Positions 43,613 to 54,762 of a DNA stretch of 64,000 nucleotides are shown piece by piece; position 1 is the first letter of the stretch, and each line of letters starts with the position of its first letter. The notes beneath the pieces are model-generated. The model was not told the DNA's origin. It made no database searches and worked only from the letters and a program-made list of their open reading frames with translations. The stretch spans positions 27,374 to 91,373 of the forward strand of contig CAYLHS010000001.1 of assembly GCA_964383535.1 (NCBI GenBank), read 5' to 3'. The DNA is from CAYLHS01 sp964383535. GTDB lineage: Bacteria > Actinomycetota > Acidimicrobiia > Spongiisociales > UBA4744. The translations under genes and the position numbers were made by a program.

Positions 43613-44708
43613 CGACCAGGCCGGCGAGGGGCTTCGGCATGAACAGAGTCGTCTTCCGGGGGAAGCGCAATCGACGATCCGCGGCCTCAGACACTGCGTC
43701 GTCAGGAACGGCGGCCATCAACATCACGGCGCCTCCCGGGTAGTCGCTGAGTCGACGGAGGAGTCGATCAGGGTCCCCATGGAACTCGGCGTCGATTTCC
43801 TGCACTCCCAGGAGCGGGTAGAGCAGCTCGCGAGCGATCGAAGTACTCGCACGCCGCCAAGGCCGTGGAAGGCGTTGCAGAGCGTCGATTGTCGGAGTGA
43901 GGTGCCACGACCCGGATTGGCGGACGACAGTGATGGTTCCGGGTTCCGTCGGAACGTTCGCCTCGCCCGGGCGAACGTCGAAGTTGTCTACGGGCGGTGT
44001 CCAGGGCAGGCGAGGGAAGAATCGGTGAATCGGTCGGATGTCGAGACCGCTTCCCTCTGTTGGCGCAACGAATGCCATGATCGAGTCCCATGGACCCGGA
44101 ACCCCTCGAGAGGCCTGGACTTCCAGCGCGGCGGTGTAGCGGTGGTGACCGTCGGCGATCGCCAAAGGGTGCGCGTCGACAGCCGCACCGATGTTCGGAT
44201 CGGTCAAGTCGTATACGGCGTGGCGGACGCCCTCACGTTCGACGGTCCAGCGAGGGCGCCCTGTGGGGCGTAACAGGTCAGCCAGTACCCGAGAAGGCGA
44301 CAGCGCGATGATCAGGTCGAGGTTGGCACCCGTCGCGTCGAGAAGCCGGCGCCGGTCCGTACCGGTGTGCCTCATCGTCTCCTCATGCGCGAGAACCCGA
44401 GGTCCGAATTCCTCGACACTCATCGCTCCGATGACGCCGCGGGCTTCCCTCGCCGACCCGTCCGTCGCGCGAAACTGCATAGCGTACAGGTAGAAGCGGG
44501 CCGAAGGATCGGTCCGAAGCACGCCGGAACTCCTCCAGCTCGAGAGCAACCGAGCGGCCTCTTCGTGGGACTCGGGGAGGAGGAGGCGGGCGATGTTGTG
44601 AGGTGACGATTCCCGAAACCGGGCGACATCGTCGATCATGTCGTACGGCGGGCTCGTCGAGGCGGCCGCGTCATCAGAGAAGTAGGTGCCTCGGAAGGGT
44701 GTGAACAT
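43581..44708 (-). CDS. DUF1015 family protein
   Basis: 375 residues. MFTPFRGTYF and PPYDMID at the N-terminus, ESSPHNIARLLLPE, and the core ADGHHRYTAALEV are the diagnostic motifs of DUF1015 (PF06245), a widespread family of unknown biochemical role. The start at 44708 fits the conserved PFRG beginning; an upstream ATG at 44744 adds 12 residues. Its start codon shares CATG with the divergent HAD gene. Confidence 0.85.
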   Translation of the reverse strand: MFTPFRGTYFSDDAAASTSPPYDMIDDVARFRESSPHNIARLLLPESHEEAARLLSSWRSSGVLRTDPSARFYLYAMQFRATDGSAREARGVIGAMSVEEFGPRVLAHEETMRHTGTDRRRLLDATGANLDLIIALSPSRVLADLLRPTGRPRWTVEREGVRHAVYDLTDPNIGAAVDAHPLAIADGHHRYTAALEVQASRGVPGPWDSIMAFVAPTEGSGLDIRPIHRFFPRLPWTPPVDNFDVRPGEANVPTEPGTITVVRQSGSWHLTPTIDALQRLPRPWRRASTSIARELLYPLLGVQEIDAEFHGDPDRLLRRLSDYPGGAVMLMAAVPDDAVSEAADRRLRFPRKTTLFMPKPLAGLVVRCFDDQAHA

Positions 44709-45504
44709 GTCCGAAGTTGTAGCGGGTGAGCGAAGGCAAGGCAATGTCGTCTGCGACCTCGACGGGGTGATCTACCGTGGATCGACACCCATCGAAGGGG
44801 CAGCCGACGCGCTCCGGCGGCTGGAGTCCAAAGGATTCACGATCTTGTTCGTGACCAACAACTCGACCGCCACCGTGGAGGCGACGGCGAGGAGAATCAC
44901 CGAGATCAGCGGATACGAGGCGTCTGTCGACCAAATCATCGGGTCGGCAGAGGCCGCTGCCTCGATGCTCGAGTCGGAGAGGCCGCGCACCATGGTCGTC
45001 GGTGGGGACGGGATCGTCCAAGCGCTCTCGAAGAGGTCGATTCCGGTCACCGAGGACTCTTCGGTCGCGCACGCTGTCGTCGTGGGACTCGACAGGGAGT
45101 TCACGTACCAGAAACTCGACGACGCTGCCACCGCGATCCGGAACGGAGCCCGATTCATCGCGACCAACACCGACATCACGTTTCCTGGTGCGGGAGGCAT
45201 CCACCCCGGCGCCGGTGCGATCGTGGCCGCGATCGAGGCCGCTTCAGGCGTGCGGCCACTCGTCGCAGGCAAGCCTCATTTGCCGATCCGGACGCTCATC
45301 AGAAAGCGCCTCAAAGCGGGGCCCGTGTGGGTCGTTGGTGATCGGCCCGAGACGGACCTCGCGATGGCAAGGGCCGAACGATGGCATGCAGCCCTCGTGC
45401 TCACTGGGATCGCAACCTCGAAAAAGGATGTCGGCAAGGGTCTCGAACCCGACGTGATCGTCGAGTCGATCGTCAACCTGCCTGAGAGAATCGACCCGGC
45501 GTGA
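44707..45504 (+). CDS. HAD-IIA family phosphatase
   Basis: 265 residues. Motif I VVCDLDGVIYRG with nucleophile Asp, FVTNNST motif II, C2A cap, and the late AGKPHLPI and VVGDRPETDLAMA motifs. It occupies the place of Rv1692 in M. tuberculosis, reported as a glycerol-3-phosphate phosphatase; that substrate is a fair guess. The end overlaps the converging rhomboid gene by 32 bp. Confidence 0.87.
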   Translation: MSEVVAGERRQGNVVCDLDGVIYRGSTPIEGAADALRRLESKGFTILFVTNNSTATVEATARRITEISGYEASVDQIIGSAEAAASMLESERPRTMVVGGDGIVQALSKRSIPVTEDSSVAHAVVVGLDREFTYQKLDDAATAIRNGARFIATNTDITFPGAGGIHPGAGAIVAAIEAASGVRPLVAGKPHLPIRTLIRKRLKAGPVWVVGDRPETDLAMARAERWHAALVLTGIATSKKDVGKGLEPDVIVESIVNLPERIDPA

Positions 45505-46210
45505 GGCGACGGCGGTGTGCGAGAAGCGCAGGCCGTAGCAGCGCCGCAACCACCGCCCCGAACAGGAACCCCCCGATGTGCGCCTGCCAGGCGACGCCCG
45601 TTCCGCTCACGAAGAACTGGCCGACGAGCCAGACGCCGAGGAACAGCGCAGCGGGAAGCGCGATGGGAATGAAGAACAGGATCGGGAACACAGAGACGAT
45701 CCTCGCCCGTGGGTACAGAACCAGATACGCGCCCATCACACCTGCAATCGCGCCAGAAGCGCCGATGAGCGGTGTGACGGCGTCAGGTGCCGATAGTACG
45801 AACGCCGCGGTTGCTACGACACCTGAAAGGAGATAGAAGACCAGATACCCGAGCTTTCCGAACGCGTCCTCGACATTGTTGCCGAAGATCCACAACACCC
45901 ACAAGTTGCCGGCGAGGTGCCAGAAGCTCGCGTGCAGGAACATGGACGCGATGACGCTCTCCCATATGTTCTTTTTCGGAAACAGCGGGGGAGGGTTCGA
46001 GACGTCCGAGCAGCCGTTGATGTCTCCATGATCGAGCAGCGCCCCTGACGACAGCTCGCACGGGATTGCAGCATGTGCGAGATCGAACTCGTATGCTGCC
46101 TGTTCGGTGTGGGGTTGCACGAAGAAGAACACGAACGTGGCCACACCGATGATCAGCCATGTGATCAACGGTCGGGTGACACCCGGATTCGCGTCGCGGA
46201 TCGGAATCAA
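45473..46210 (-). CDS. Rhomboid family intramembrane serine protease
   Basis: 245 residues with about six membrane segments. MFLHASFWHLAGNLWVLWIFG is the rhomboid H-x3-H-x3-N signature; the serine nucleophile lies in GASGAIAGVMGAYL and the catalytic histidine in QAHIGGFLFG. It cleaves membrane-protein substrates. I choose TTG 46210 (start LIPIRD read as M), with AGGAG 9 nt upstream; the frame stays open further but that part is arginine/serine-rich and antisense to tlyA. An extracellular loop with two cysteines follows the first helix. Confidence 0.87.
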   Translation of the reverse strand: MIPIRDANPGVTRPLITWLIIGVATFVFFFVQPHTEQAAYEFDLAHAAIPCELSSGALLDHGDINGCSDVSNPPPLFPKKNIWESVIASMFLHASFWHLAGNLWVLWIFGNNVEDAFGKLGYLVFYLLSGVVATAAFVLSAPDAVTPLIGASGAIAGVMGAYLVLYPRARIVSVFPILFFIPIALPAALFLGVWLVGQFFVSGTGVAWQAHIGGFLFGAVVAALLRPALLAHRRRLTPGRFSQAG

Positions 46211-46237
46211 ATGACCGCTCCTGTGGTGGTGGCCTGT

Positions 46238-46243
46238 GATAAT
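46238..46243 (+). promoter_or_regulatory. -10 box GATAAT before the small gene and tlyA
   Basis: GATAAT (in TGATAAT) lies 7 nt before ATG 46251. It could start a leaderless mRNA for the small ORF, tlyA, nadK and recN. Confidence 0.48.
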
Positions 46244-46250
46244 GCCCGCG

Positions 46251-46385
46251 ATGGATGATACGCATGTGGCTCGGCTTCTGGCCGAACTCTCGGAGGCTGA
46301 CCCTGCGGATGCAGCGGAGATCGCCGAACGTCTGGCCGAGTGGCTCGCGAGCCGCCTCGAGATGGATGAGGAGCCGTCCGCCTGA
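46251..46385 (+). CDS. 44-residue acidic protein upstream of tlyA, hypothetical
   Basis: Predicted largely helical and acidic (HVARLLAELSEADPADAAEI, AERLAEWLASRLEMDEEPSA). In M. tuberculosis a small gene (Rv1693) holds the same place between the HAD phosphatase and tlyA. The GATAAT box 7 nt upstream and GAGGAG within its end, correctly placed for tlyA, support translation and coupling. Function unknown. Confidence 0.55.
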   Translation: MDDTHVARLLAELSEADPADAAEIAERLAEWLASRLEMDEEPSA

Positions 46386-46402
46386 CGCGCCGACGCCTCG
46401 AC

Positions 46403-47203
46403 ATGGAGCTGGTCCGAAGGGGGCTGGCCGAGAGCCGATCCGCCGCGAAGGACCTCATCGCGCGCGGACGTGTCTCGGTTGGAGGTATCCCCGCAGGCAA
46501 GGCGAACACGCTGGTCGACGACCAGGTGTCGATCTCGCTCAGGGACTCCGGACGACGCTTCGTGTCGCGCGGAGGTGAGAAACTCGCGGGTGCCCTCGAG
46601 GTCTTTCCGCTCCAGGTCGAAGGGGCGCACTGCCTCGATGCGGGCGCATCCACCGGGGGATTCACCGATTGCCTCCTTCAAGCTGGTGCGGCATCCGTCA
46701 CGGCGGTTGACGTCGGGTACGGGCAGCTCGCGTGGCGTCTACAGACTGACGCTCGTGTTCGTGTGATCGAACGCACGAACATCCGATATGCCGAGCCGGC
46801 GATCCTCGGGGCACCTTTCGACGTCGTTGTCGCGGATCTGTCGTTCATCTCGCTGTGCACCGTCGTGCCGGTCCTCGCTGCATGTGGCGCGCCGGGAGCC
46901 GACTACATCTTCCTTGTGAAGCCTCAGTTCGAGGCAGGTCGGGACCGAGTCGGCAGGGGAGGGATCGTCCGCGAGGCCGAGGTGCGTCTTCGCACGGTCG
47001 ACAAGGTGGTTCGATGCGCAGCAGGTGCGGGACTCGGCACGATGGGCCTCATGCGGTCACCGCTCGAGGGTACGGATGGGAACATCGAGTTTCTGCTCTG
47101 GGCACGGTGTGGAGAGGGCACAGTCCGCAGCACCCCGGCGGATGTGGACGAGGGGGTATCGTACGTTCCGGATCCAGGGCATGATGAGCCGTCAGGTGGT
47201 TGA
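46403..47203 (+). CDS. tlyA: 16S/23S rRNA 2'-O-ribose methyltransferase
   Basis: 266 residues from ATG 46403. An S4 RNA-binding domain (ELVRRGLAESRSAAKDLI), the RFVSRGGEKLAGAL link, then a SAM-dependent methyltransferase domain (LDAGASTGGFTDCLL, VADLSFISL, FLVKPQFE). In Actinobacteria TlyA methylates C1409 of 16S and C1920 of 23S rRNA. The true start may be CTG 46382: it has GAGGAG 8 nt upstream, overlaps the preceding stop by CTGA, and restores the usual RRRLDxELVRRG N-terminus, whereas ATG 46403 has no ribosome-binding site. Confidence 0.9.
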   Translation: MELVRRGLAESRSAAKDLIARGRVSVGGIPAGKANTLVDDQVSISLRDSGRRFVSRGGEKLAGALEVFPLQVEGAHCLDAGASTGGFTDCLLQAGAASVTAVDVGYGQLAWRLQTDARVRVIERTNIRYAEPAILGAPFDVVVADLSFISLCTVVPVLAACGAPGADYIFLVKPQFEAGRDRVGRGGIVREAEVRLRTVDKVVRCAAGAGLGTMGLMRSPLEGTDGNIEFLLWARCGEGTVRSTPADVDEGVSYVPDPGHDEPSGG

Positions 47204-47207
47204 GCAC

Positions 47208-48008
47208 GTGAGAATCGCACTGGTTGTGCACGAAGAACGCCCACAGGCGGGCGTTGTCGCGAAACGCCTTCGAGAAGGATGCCGTCTGCGTGGAATCGAG
47301 ATCGTCGAGGAAGCCGATGACATCGATGCCGTGGTAGCCGTCGGAGGCGACGGAACGGTGCTGTGGGCGGGTCGCATCGCGCTCCGAGCCGGGGCGGCTC
47401 TCCTCGGCGTCAACGTTGGGCGAAAGGGCTTCCTCGCAGACGTCGAACCCGGACAGCTGGACGAGGCGCTGGACGTACTGGCGTCCGGCGGCTGGCAGGA
47501 ATCGTCCAGGATGACCATCCAGGCCAGCATGAACGGCTCACCCCCCATTGAAGGGATCAATGACGTCGTCGTCGAGAAGACCGAGGGCCACTCGATCATC
47601 TCCATCGAAGTCGACGTCGACGGGGAGCGTTTCATCGACTACCACGCCGACGGACTCGTATTCGCCACCCCGAGTGGGTCGACGGCCTACAACCTCTCCG
47701 CGGGCGGCCCCCTCGTCGCTCCCGAAGTCGAGGCACTCATCATCTCGCCGGTTGCGGCGCACTCGCTCTTCTCAAAGAGCCTGCTTCTCCGTCCCGATGC
47801 CAAGCTCCGATGCACGCTGGTCGCGGAGAGGCCGGCGGCTGTCAGCGTCGACGGGCGATCCCTCGGCACGGCCGGCACAGGCGACGTGATCACGATCGAG
47901 CGTGGAGCGCGTCCGGTGCGGTTCATCGAGGTGTCCGGGACGTCGTTCCCGACCCGGATCAAGGAGAAGTTCCACCTCAACGAGGACCGAAGGTCGGTGG
48001 GTGGCTGA
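47208..48008 (+). CDS. nadK: NAD kinase
   Basis: 266 residues from GTG 47208, chosen because AGGTGG lies 9 nt ahead and the protein then starts RIALVVHEERP; ATG 47181 or 47184 in the same frame are alternatives. Motifs: AVVAVGGDGTVLWAGR and DYHADGLVFATPSGSTAYNL (catalytic/NAD site). It phosphorylates NAD to NADP. It lies 4 bp after tlyA in the conserved tlyA-nadK-recN order. Confidence 0.93.
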   Translation: MRIALVVHEERPQAGVVAKRLREGCRLRGIEIVEEADDIDAVVAVGGDGTVLWAGRIALRAGAALLGVNVGRKGFLADVEPGQLDEALDVLASGGWQESSRMTIQASMNGSPPIEGINDVVVEKTEGHSIISIEVDVDGERFIDYHADGLVFATPSGSTAYNLSAGGPLVAPEVEALIISPVAAHSLFSKSLLLRPDAKLRCTLVAERPAAVSVDGRSLGTAGTGDVITIERGARPVRFIEVSGTSFPTRIKEKFHLNEDRRSVGG

Positions 48009-48010
48009 AC

Positions 48011-49597
48011 GTGCTCGATGAACTGAGGGTCAGGAACCTCGGCATCCTCGAGGACGTCCGGATCGAGCCGGGAGAAGGTCTCACCGTGCTGAGTGGAGAG
48101 ACGGGGGCCGGCAAGACCATGCTGCTAGGCGCGTTGAGACTCCTCACCGGCCAGCGGGCACCGTCGGATGCAATCGGCCCGCACGGTGACAGCGCGCTCG
48201 TGGAAGGGCGTCTGATCTTCGAGGAGACCGAAATGGTGCTCACCCGCAGGATCGGCGGCCGAGGGAGTCACGCCTATCTGAACGGGGAAATGGTGCCGAA
48301 CCGTGTCCTCGATGAGCGGACCGAGAGCCTGATCGAAATCGTCGGGCAGGACGATCGCTTCCAGCTGCTGAAGCCTTCCGCGCTGCGCGCGCTGGTGGAC
48401 AGTGCCCTGGATGACGCCGCTGCGACCACGCGGTACCGGAAGGCGTGGGCCGAGGTTCGGGGACTCGAGGAGCGCCTGGCGCTCCTCGGAGGTGACAGAG
48501 GGGCCCTGGAACGCGAGCGGGACATCCTGCGCTACCAGCTTCAGGACATCAGGTCGGCCGGCTTCGAGCAGGGGGACGACGAGGTCCTCATGGGCCGGGC
48601 GGCCCGCCTTCGAAGCGCCGGGGAGCTGACCGAGCGGCTCGATCGTGCCCGCGGGGCCCTCGATACGGTTCTCGAAGCCTCGGGCGATGTCATTGAGGAG
48701 CTCAGAGCCGTTGCACGGGTCGACCCGAGCAGCCTCCACCTCGTCGAAGCGGCCGACACGCTCGGGGTCCTCACGGCAGAGCTGGCTCGTCTCGTTCGCG
48801 AAGTGGCAGAGTCCGTGGATCACGATCCGGGAACGCTCGAGGAGGTGGAGTTGCGCCTCGGGCGTCTGGCCGAGCTTCGTCGGAAGTACGGCGCCACTCT
48901 CGAGCAGGTACTCGAGTTCGCGGTTGGGGTGGAGGCACGCCTACAGGAACTCGTGGTGCTGCTGGATCATGCCGACACGCTGGGAGCCGATCTCGACGTG
49001 GCGCGAGCGGAGCTCGACACGGCCGGGAGGGGACTCCTCGAAGCACGGCGAGCGGCCGCCGCGCTGATCGAGGCGGACTCCGTGAAGGAGCTCGCGGACC
49101 TGGGACTCGGCGGTGCTCGTCTCGCCATCTCGGTTGAACCGTCCGTTCCCGGCCCGGAGGGAGCGGACACCGTCAGGGTGGCCTTCTCCTCCGATTCCCG
49201 CCTGACAGCCGGACCCCTTGAGCGCATTGCGTCTGGAGGCGAGCTCAGCCGGGTGGTTCTCGCCCTCCGATTGGCGAGCCATGCGGGCGATGCGCCGATT
49301 CTGGCATTCGACGAGATCGATGCGGGTGTCGGCGGGGAGACGGCACTCGTGCTCGGACGCAAGCTCGCGAGACTTGCCGCGGGACGCCAGGTACTGTGCG
49401 TCACGCATCTTCCTCAGGTTGCAGCGTTCGCGGATCGCCACCTCGTTGTCACCCGTGCGGGCACCTCCGCGCTCGTCGAGCAGGTCGACGGCGAAGCCCG
49501 GCTGCGGGAGCTCTCGCGAATGCTCGCGGGGTTGCCCGAGTCCGTTCAAGGGCGACTTCACGCGCAGGAGCTCCTCGCGGCGGCCAACATCGAGTGA
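48011..49597 (+). CDS. recN: DNA repair protein RecN
   Basis: 528 residues, SMC-like. N-terminal half-ATPase LSGETGAGKTMLLGALRLL, two long coiled-coil segments in the middle, C-terminal signature RIASGGELSRVVLALRLA and Walker B LAFDEIDAGVGGETA. It binds double-strand break ends. GTG 48011 lies 2 bp after nadK with GGTGGG upstream. Confidence 0.92.
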   Translation: MLDELRVRNLGILEDVRIEPGEGLTVLSGETGAGKTMLLGALRLLTGQRAPSDAIGPHGDSALVEGRLIFEETEMVLTRRIGGRGSHAYLNGEMVPNRVLDERTESLIEIVGQDDRFQLLKPSALRALVDSALDDAAATTRYRKAWAEVRGLEERLALLGGDRGALERERDILRYQLQDIRSAGFEQGDDEVLMGRAARLRSAGELTERLDRARGALDTVLEASGDVIEELRAVARVDPSSLHLVEAADTLGVLTAELARLVREVAESVDHDPGTLEEVELRLGRLAELRRKYGATLEQVLEFAVGVEARLQELVVLLDHADTLGADLDVARAELDTAGRGLLEARRAAAALIEADSVKELADLGLGGARLAISVEPSVPGPEGADTVRVAFSSDSRLTAGPLERIASGGELSRVVLALRLASHAGDAPILAFDEIDAGVGGETALVLGRKLARLAAGRQVLCVTHLPQVAAFADRHLVVTRAGTSALVEQVDGEARLRELSRMLAGLPESVQGRLHAQELLAAANIE

Positions 49598-49624
49598 GAT
49601 GCTCGATGGTTCGCTCGGGGCTGC

Positions 49625-49630
49625 TACGCT
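49625..49630 (+). promoter_or_regulatory. -10 box TACGCT, leaderless promoter of pyrG
   Basis: TACGCT lies 8 nt before GTG 49639, no ribosome-binding site; identical hexamer and spacing to the korA promoter. Confidence 0.5.
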
Positions 49631-49632
49631 GA

Positions 49633-51811
<2,179 letters not shown>

Positions 51812-51815
<4 letters not shown>

Positions 51816-52939
51816 TCATTGGAGTCCCCAAGGAGATCAAGCCGGGCGAGCATCGCGTAGCCATCACCCCGGTCGGTGTGCGCGAGCTGGCCAATCGCGG
51901 CCATCGTGTCGTGATCGAGATGGAGGCAGGGGAGGGCTCGACCATTCACGACGAGGAGTACGCGCTCCAGGGAGCCGAGATCCTGCCTTCTCCCGAGGCC
52001 GTCTTCGAGACGGCCGACATGGTCCTCAAGGTCAAGGAGCCACAGCCGCCGGAGGTGGCCATGCTCCGCAGCGGACAGGTGCTCTTCACCTATCTCCATC
52101 TCGCCGCCCATCCCGAGTTGACCAACGCGATGCTCCAACGTGATGCAGTCGGGATAGCCTACGAGACGGTGGAGCTTCCCAGCGGGGCGCTCCCGCTCCT
52201 TGCCCCCATGTCGGAAGTTGCCGGGAGGATGGGAACTCAGGCCGGCGCCTACTTCCTCGAGAAGGCGCACGGGGGGAGAGGCATCCTCCTCGGAGGTGTA
52301 CCCGGTGTCATGCCGGCGAAGGTGGTCGTGATCGGCGCTGGAATGGCCGGTGCCAATGCGGCCATGATGGCTGCAGGCCTCGGAGCTCAAGTCGTGGTCC
52401 TCGACACGGACGCCCGCAAGTTGCAGGCGCTCGACGCCATCTACCGTGGCAGGATCCTGACGTTGTCCTCGAATCTGCTCACGATAGAAGAGCAGGTCCA
52501 GGAGGCGGATCTGGTCATCGGGGCCGTGCTGCTTCCCGGCGCATCCGCCCCCAAGCTGGTCACCGAGGCCACCGTGAAGGAAATGAAGCGGGGATCGGTG
52601 CTGGTCGACATCGCGATCGATCAGGGCGGATGCTTCGAGACGAGCAGGGAAACGACGCATCAGGACCCGACCTACCTACTGCACGAGGTGGTTCACTACG
52701 CAGTCGGCAACATCCCGGGAGCGGTTCCGCACACGTCGACCTACGCGCTCACCAACGCGACGCTTCCGTATGCCCTGGCACTCGCGGACAACGGTGTCGC
52801 CGGTGCAACCGAACTCCACCCCGAGCTGCTTCTCGGATTGAACGTGATCGGCGACCACGTCGTTCACAGAGCTGTCGCCCAGAGCCTTGGGCTGCCCTAC
52901 ACGAACCCGACGGAGCTCCTGTCCCGGCTGCCCAAGTGA
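51812..52939 (+). CDS. ald: Alanine dehydrogenase
   Basis: 375 residues. [17 protein letters not shown] (substrate site with Arg), VKVKEPQ-like [10 protein letters not shown], the NAD-binding [21 protein letters not shown], and [19 protein letters not shown] are canonical. It interconverts alanine and pyruvate with NAD. GTG start overlaps the Nudix gene. Here it sits within the conserved pyrG-xerD block where M. tuberculosis, as recalled, has none. Confidence 0.95.
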
Positions 52940-53817
52940 CGACCGAAGAAGAGATAGGCGAGTACCTCTCGTCGCTTGCCGTCGAGCGAGGGCTCGCGTC
53001 GAATACGGTCGCCGCATACCGGCGTGACCTCGGGCAATACGCGGCTTTCCTGAAAGGGCGTGAACCGACCACCGGGCTGGTGGTCGAGTATGTGGCCACG
53101 CTGCACGGCTCGGCGCTCGCCCCATCCACCGTCGCACGCAAGATCGCGTCGCTCCGGGGTCTTCATCGATTCCTCGTCGGGGAGGGGCTCACGAGCAGCG
53201 ACCCGACCACGCTGATCGAGACGCCTCGGCTTCCCCGCCGCCTCCCGAAGGCCCTGAGCGTCGAGGAAGTGTTCCGACTTCTCGATACTCCGGACCCTGC
53301 GACTCCGCTCGGACGTCGAGACAGCGCCCTCCTCGAGTTCATGTATGCAACCGGAGCCCGAGTCGCTGAGACGGTCGGACTGGACCTCGATGCCATTGAT
53401 CTGGTGGAGCGAACGGCGATCGTGACCGGCAAAGGCTCTCACCAGCGGATCGTGCCGGTCGGGGCACATGCCGTTTCTGCCATCGAACGCTACCTTCCAG
53501 ACAGGATGCGACTGAAGGGAAGCAGTCCCGATCCAGGAGCGCTGTTCTTGAGCTCACGTGGACGACGCCTGAGTCGCCAGGGGGTCTGGGTGATCGTGAA
53601 GCGTCATGCCCTCAGAGCGGACATCGACAGGGATCGGATCTCACCACATGTCCTCAGACACTCGGCGGCGACCCACATGGTGGAGGGAGGGGCCGACCTC
53701 AGAACCGTCCAGGAGATGCTGGGACACGCTAGTATCTCGACCACACAGGCGTACACCAAGGTGTCGCCCCAGCACCTCTACGAGGTGTACGTTTTGTCCC
53801 ATCCGCGGAGCAGGTGA
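52936..53817 (+). CDS. xerD: Tyrosine site-specific recombinase XerD
   Basis: 293 residues. N-terminal SAM-like core-binding domain (LSSLAVERGLASNTVAAYRR), catalytic Arg in ATGARVAE, Lys in TGKGSHQR, HVLRHSAATHM (His-x-x-Arg), LGHASISTTQAYTK with the final His and nucleophile Tyr. It resolves chromosome dimers with XerC at dif. Context (position before scpA) fits XerD rather than a phage integrase. Confidence 0.92.
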   Translation: MTTEEEIGEYLSSLAVERGLASNTVAAYRRDLGQYAAFLKGREPTTGLVVEYVATLHGSALAPSTVARKIASLRGLHRFLVGEGLTSSDPTTLIETPRLPRRLPKALSVEEVFRLLDTPDPATPLGRRDSALLEFMYATGARVAETVGLDLDAIDLVERTAIVTGKGSHQRIVPVGAHAVSAIERYLPDRMRLKGSSPDPGALFLSSRGRRLSRQGVWVIVKRHALRADIDRDRISPHVLRHSAATHMVEGGADLRTVQEMLGHASISTTQAYTKVSPQHLYEVYVLSHPRSR

Positions 53818-53824
53818 GCGAACA

Positions 53825-54157
53825 ATGGACTCCATCCGTTCAGCACTCGAATCCGAGCGCGAGGAACTCGTCCGACAGCTCGATGAGTTCGGCGCGACCG
53901 ATCAGGGAAACCTGGGTTCGGACGTTCAATTCCCGGGCTCGTTCGCCGACGCGGGTGCCGCAGCGGCAGAACGAAGCGAGGTGATCGGCCTCGTACAGAG
54001 CCTGGCCCGAAGGGTCAGAATGGTTGACCGTGCCCTCGCAAAGATCGAAGAAGGCACCTATGGGGTATGCGACCGCTGCGGAAAGCCAATTTCCAGCGCG
54101 CGCCTCGAAGCACGACCTGAGTCGGTGTTGTGCCTCGAGTGCAAGTCGCGCTCTTGA
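53825..54157 (+). CDS. DksA/TraR-type C4 zinc-finger protein
   Basis: 110 residues: N-terminal helical hairpin, then YGVCDRCGKPISSARLEARP and VLCLECKSRS, the four-cysteine finger of the DksA/TraR family. The coiled-coil tip lacks the DxxDxA motif of true DksA, so it may not act in the RNA polymerase channel. ATG lies 7 bp after xerD. Function uncertain. Confidence 0.8.
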   Translation: MDSIRSALESEREELVRQLDEFGATDQGNLGSDVQFPGSFADAGAAAAERSEVIGLVQSLARRVRMVDRALAKIEEGTYGVCDRCGKPISSARLEARPESVLCLECKSRS

Positions 54158-54762
54158 GCAACCTCGCCCAGAACCTCCTGTTCATCGCTGTCCTCTTTCC
54201 ATCGGTGATCCTGCACGAGGTATCACACGGGTGGGTGGCCGAACGGTTCGGTGATACGACTGCTCGAAGGGCGGGACGCATCACCCTGAATCCACTGGTG
54301 CACATCGATCCCGTGGGCACCGTGCTGGTACCGGCCGTCCTTGCATTCACGGGGGCGCCGGTGTTCGGATGGGCCAAGCCGGTACCGGTCGTGCCTGCAC
54401 ATCTTCACCGTCCCACCCGGGACATGGCGTTGGTGGGGATCGCCGGCCCGATCACGAACGCCACACTCGCCCTCATCGCCGGCAAGGTGGTCCTGCCGTT
54501 CACATCGGGAACTGTCGAGCAAGTCATCTGGTACTTCGCCTATGTGAACGTCGTGCTGGCCGTGTTCAACCTCCTCCCGGTTCCTCCGCTCGATGGAAGC
54601 CGCCTTCTGCCCCTTGCGCTCGGACCACGAGGGAAACGCGTGTGGTCGTCGATCGAGCCGTTCGGTCTGCTCATCGTGTTCGCCCTCTTGTGGATTCCTC
54701 AGTTCTCGGTCGTTCTCTCGGTTCCGATTCGGGCGCTTGCCGCGTTCGTGGGCCTGACATGA
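54154..54762 (+). CDS. Site-2 protease-like M50 membrane metalloprotease
   Basis: About 202 residues. Zinc motif HEVSHGW in the first membrane segment, NPLVHIDPVGT, and NLLPVPPLDGSRLL with the third zinc ligand Asp in the third segment; four to six membrane helices, no PDZ domain. Compact cell-envelope proteases of this group cleave membrane-embedded regulators. TTG 54154 overlaps the previous stop (TTGA); GTG 54139 and GTG 54130 are in the same frame. Downstream overlap with the HD gene is ATGA. Confidence 0.85.
   Translation: MSNLAQNLLFIAVLFPSVILHEVSHGWVAERFGDTTARRAGRITLNPLVHIDPVGTVLVPAVLAFTGAPVFGWAKPVPVVPAHLHRPTRDMALVGIAGPITNATLALIAGKVVLPFTSGTVEQVIWYFAYVNVVLAVFNLLPVPPLDGSRLLPLALGPRGKRVWSSIEPFGLLIVFALLWIPQFSVVLSVPIRALAAFVGLT

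Noticed and set aside
52936..53817. Integrase of a mobile element
   Set aside because: Length, motifs and position before the scpA/scpB block fit housekeeping XerD; no flanking repeats or cargo seen.
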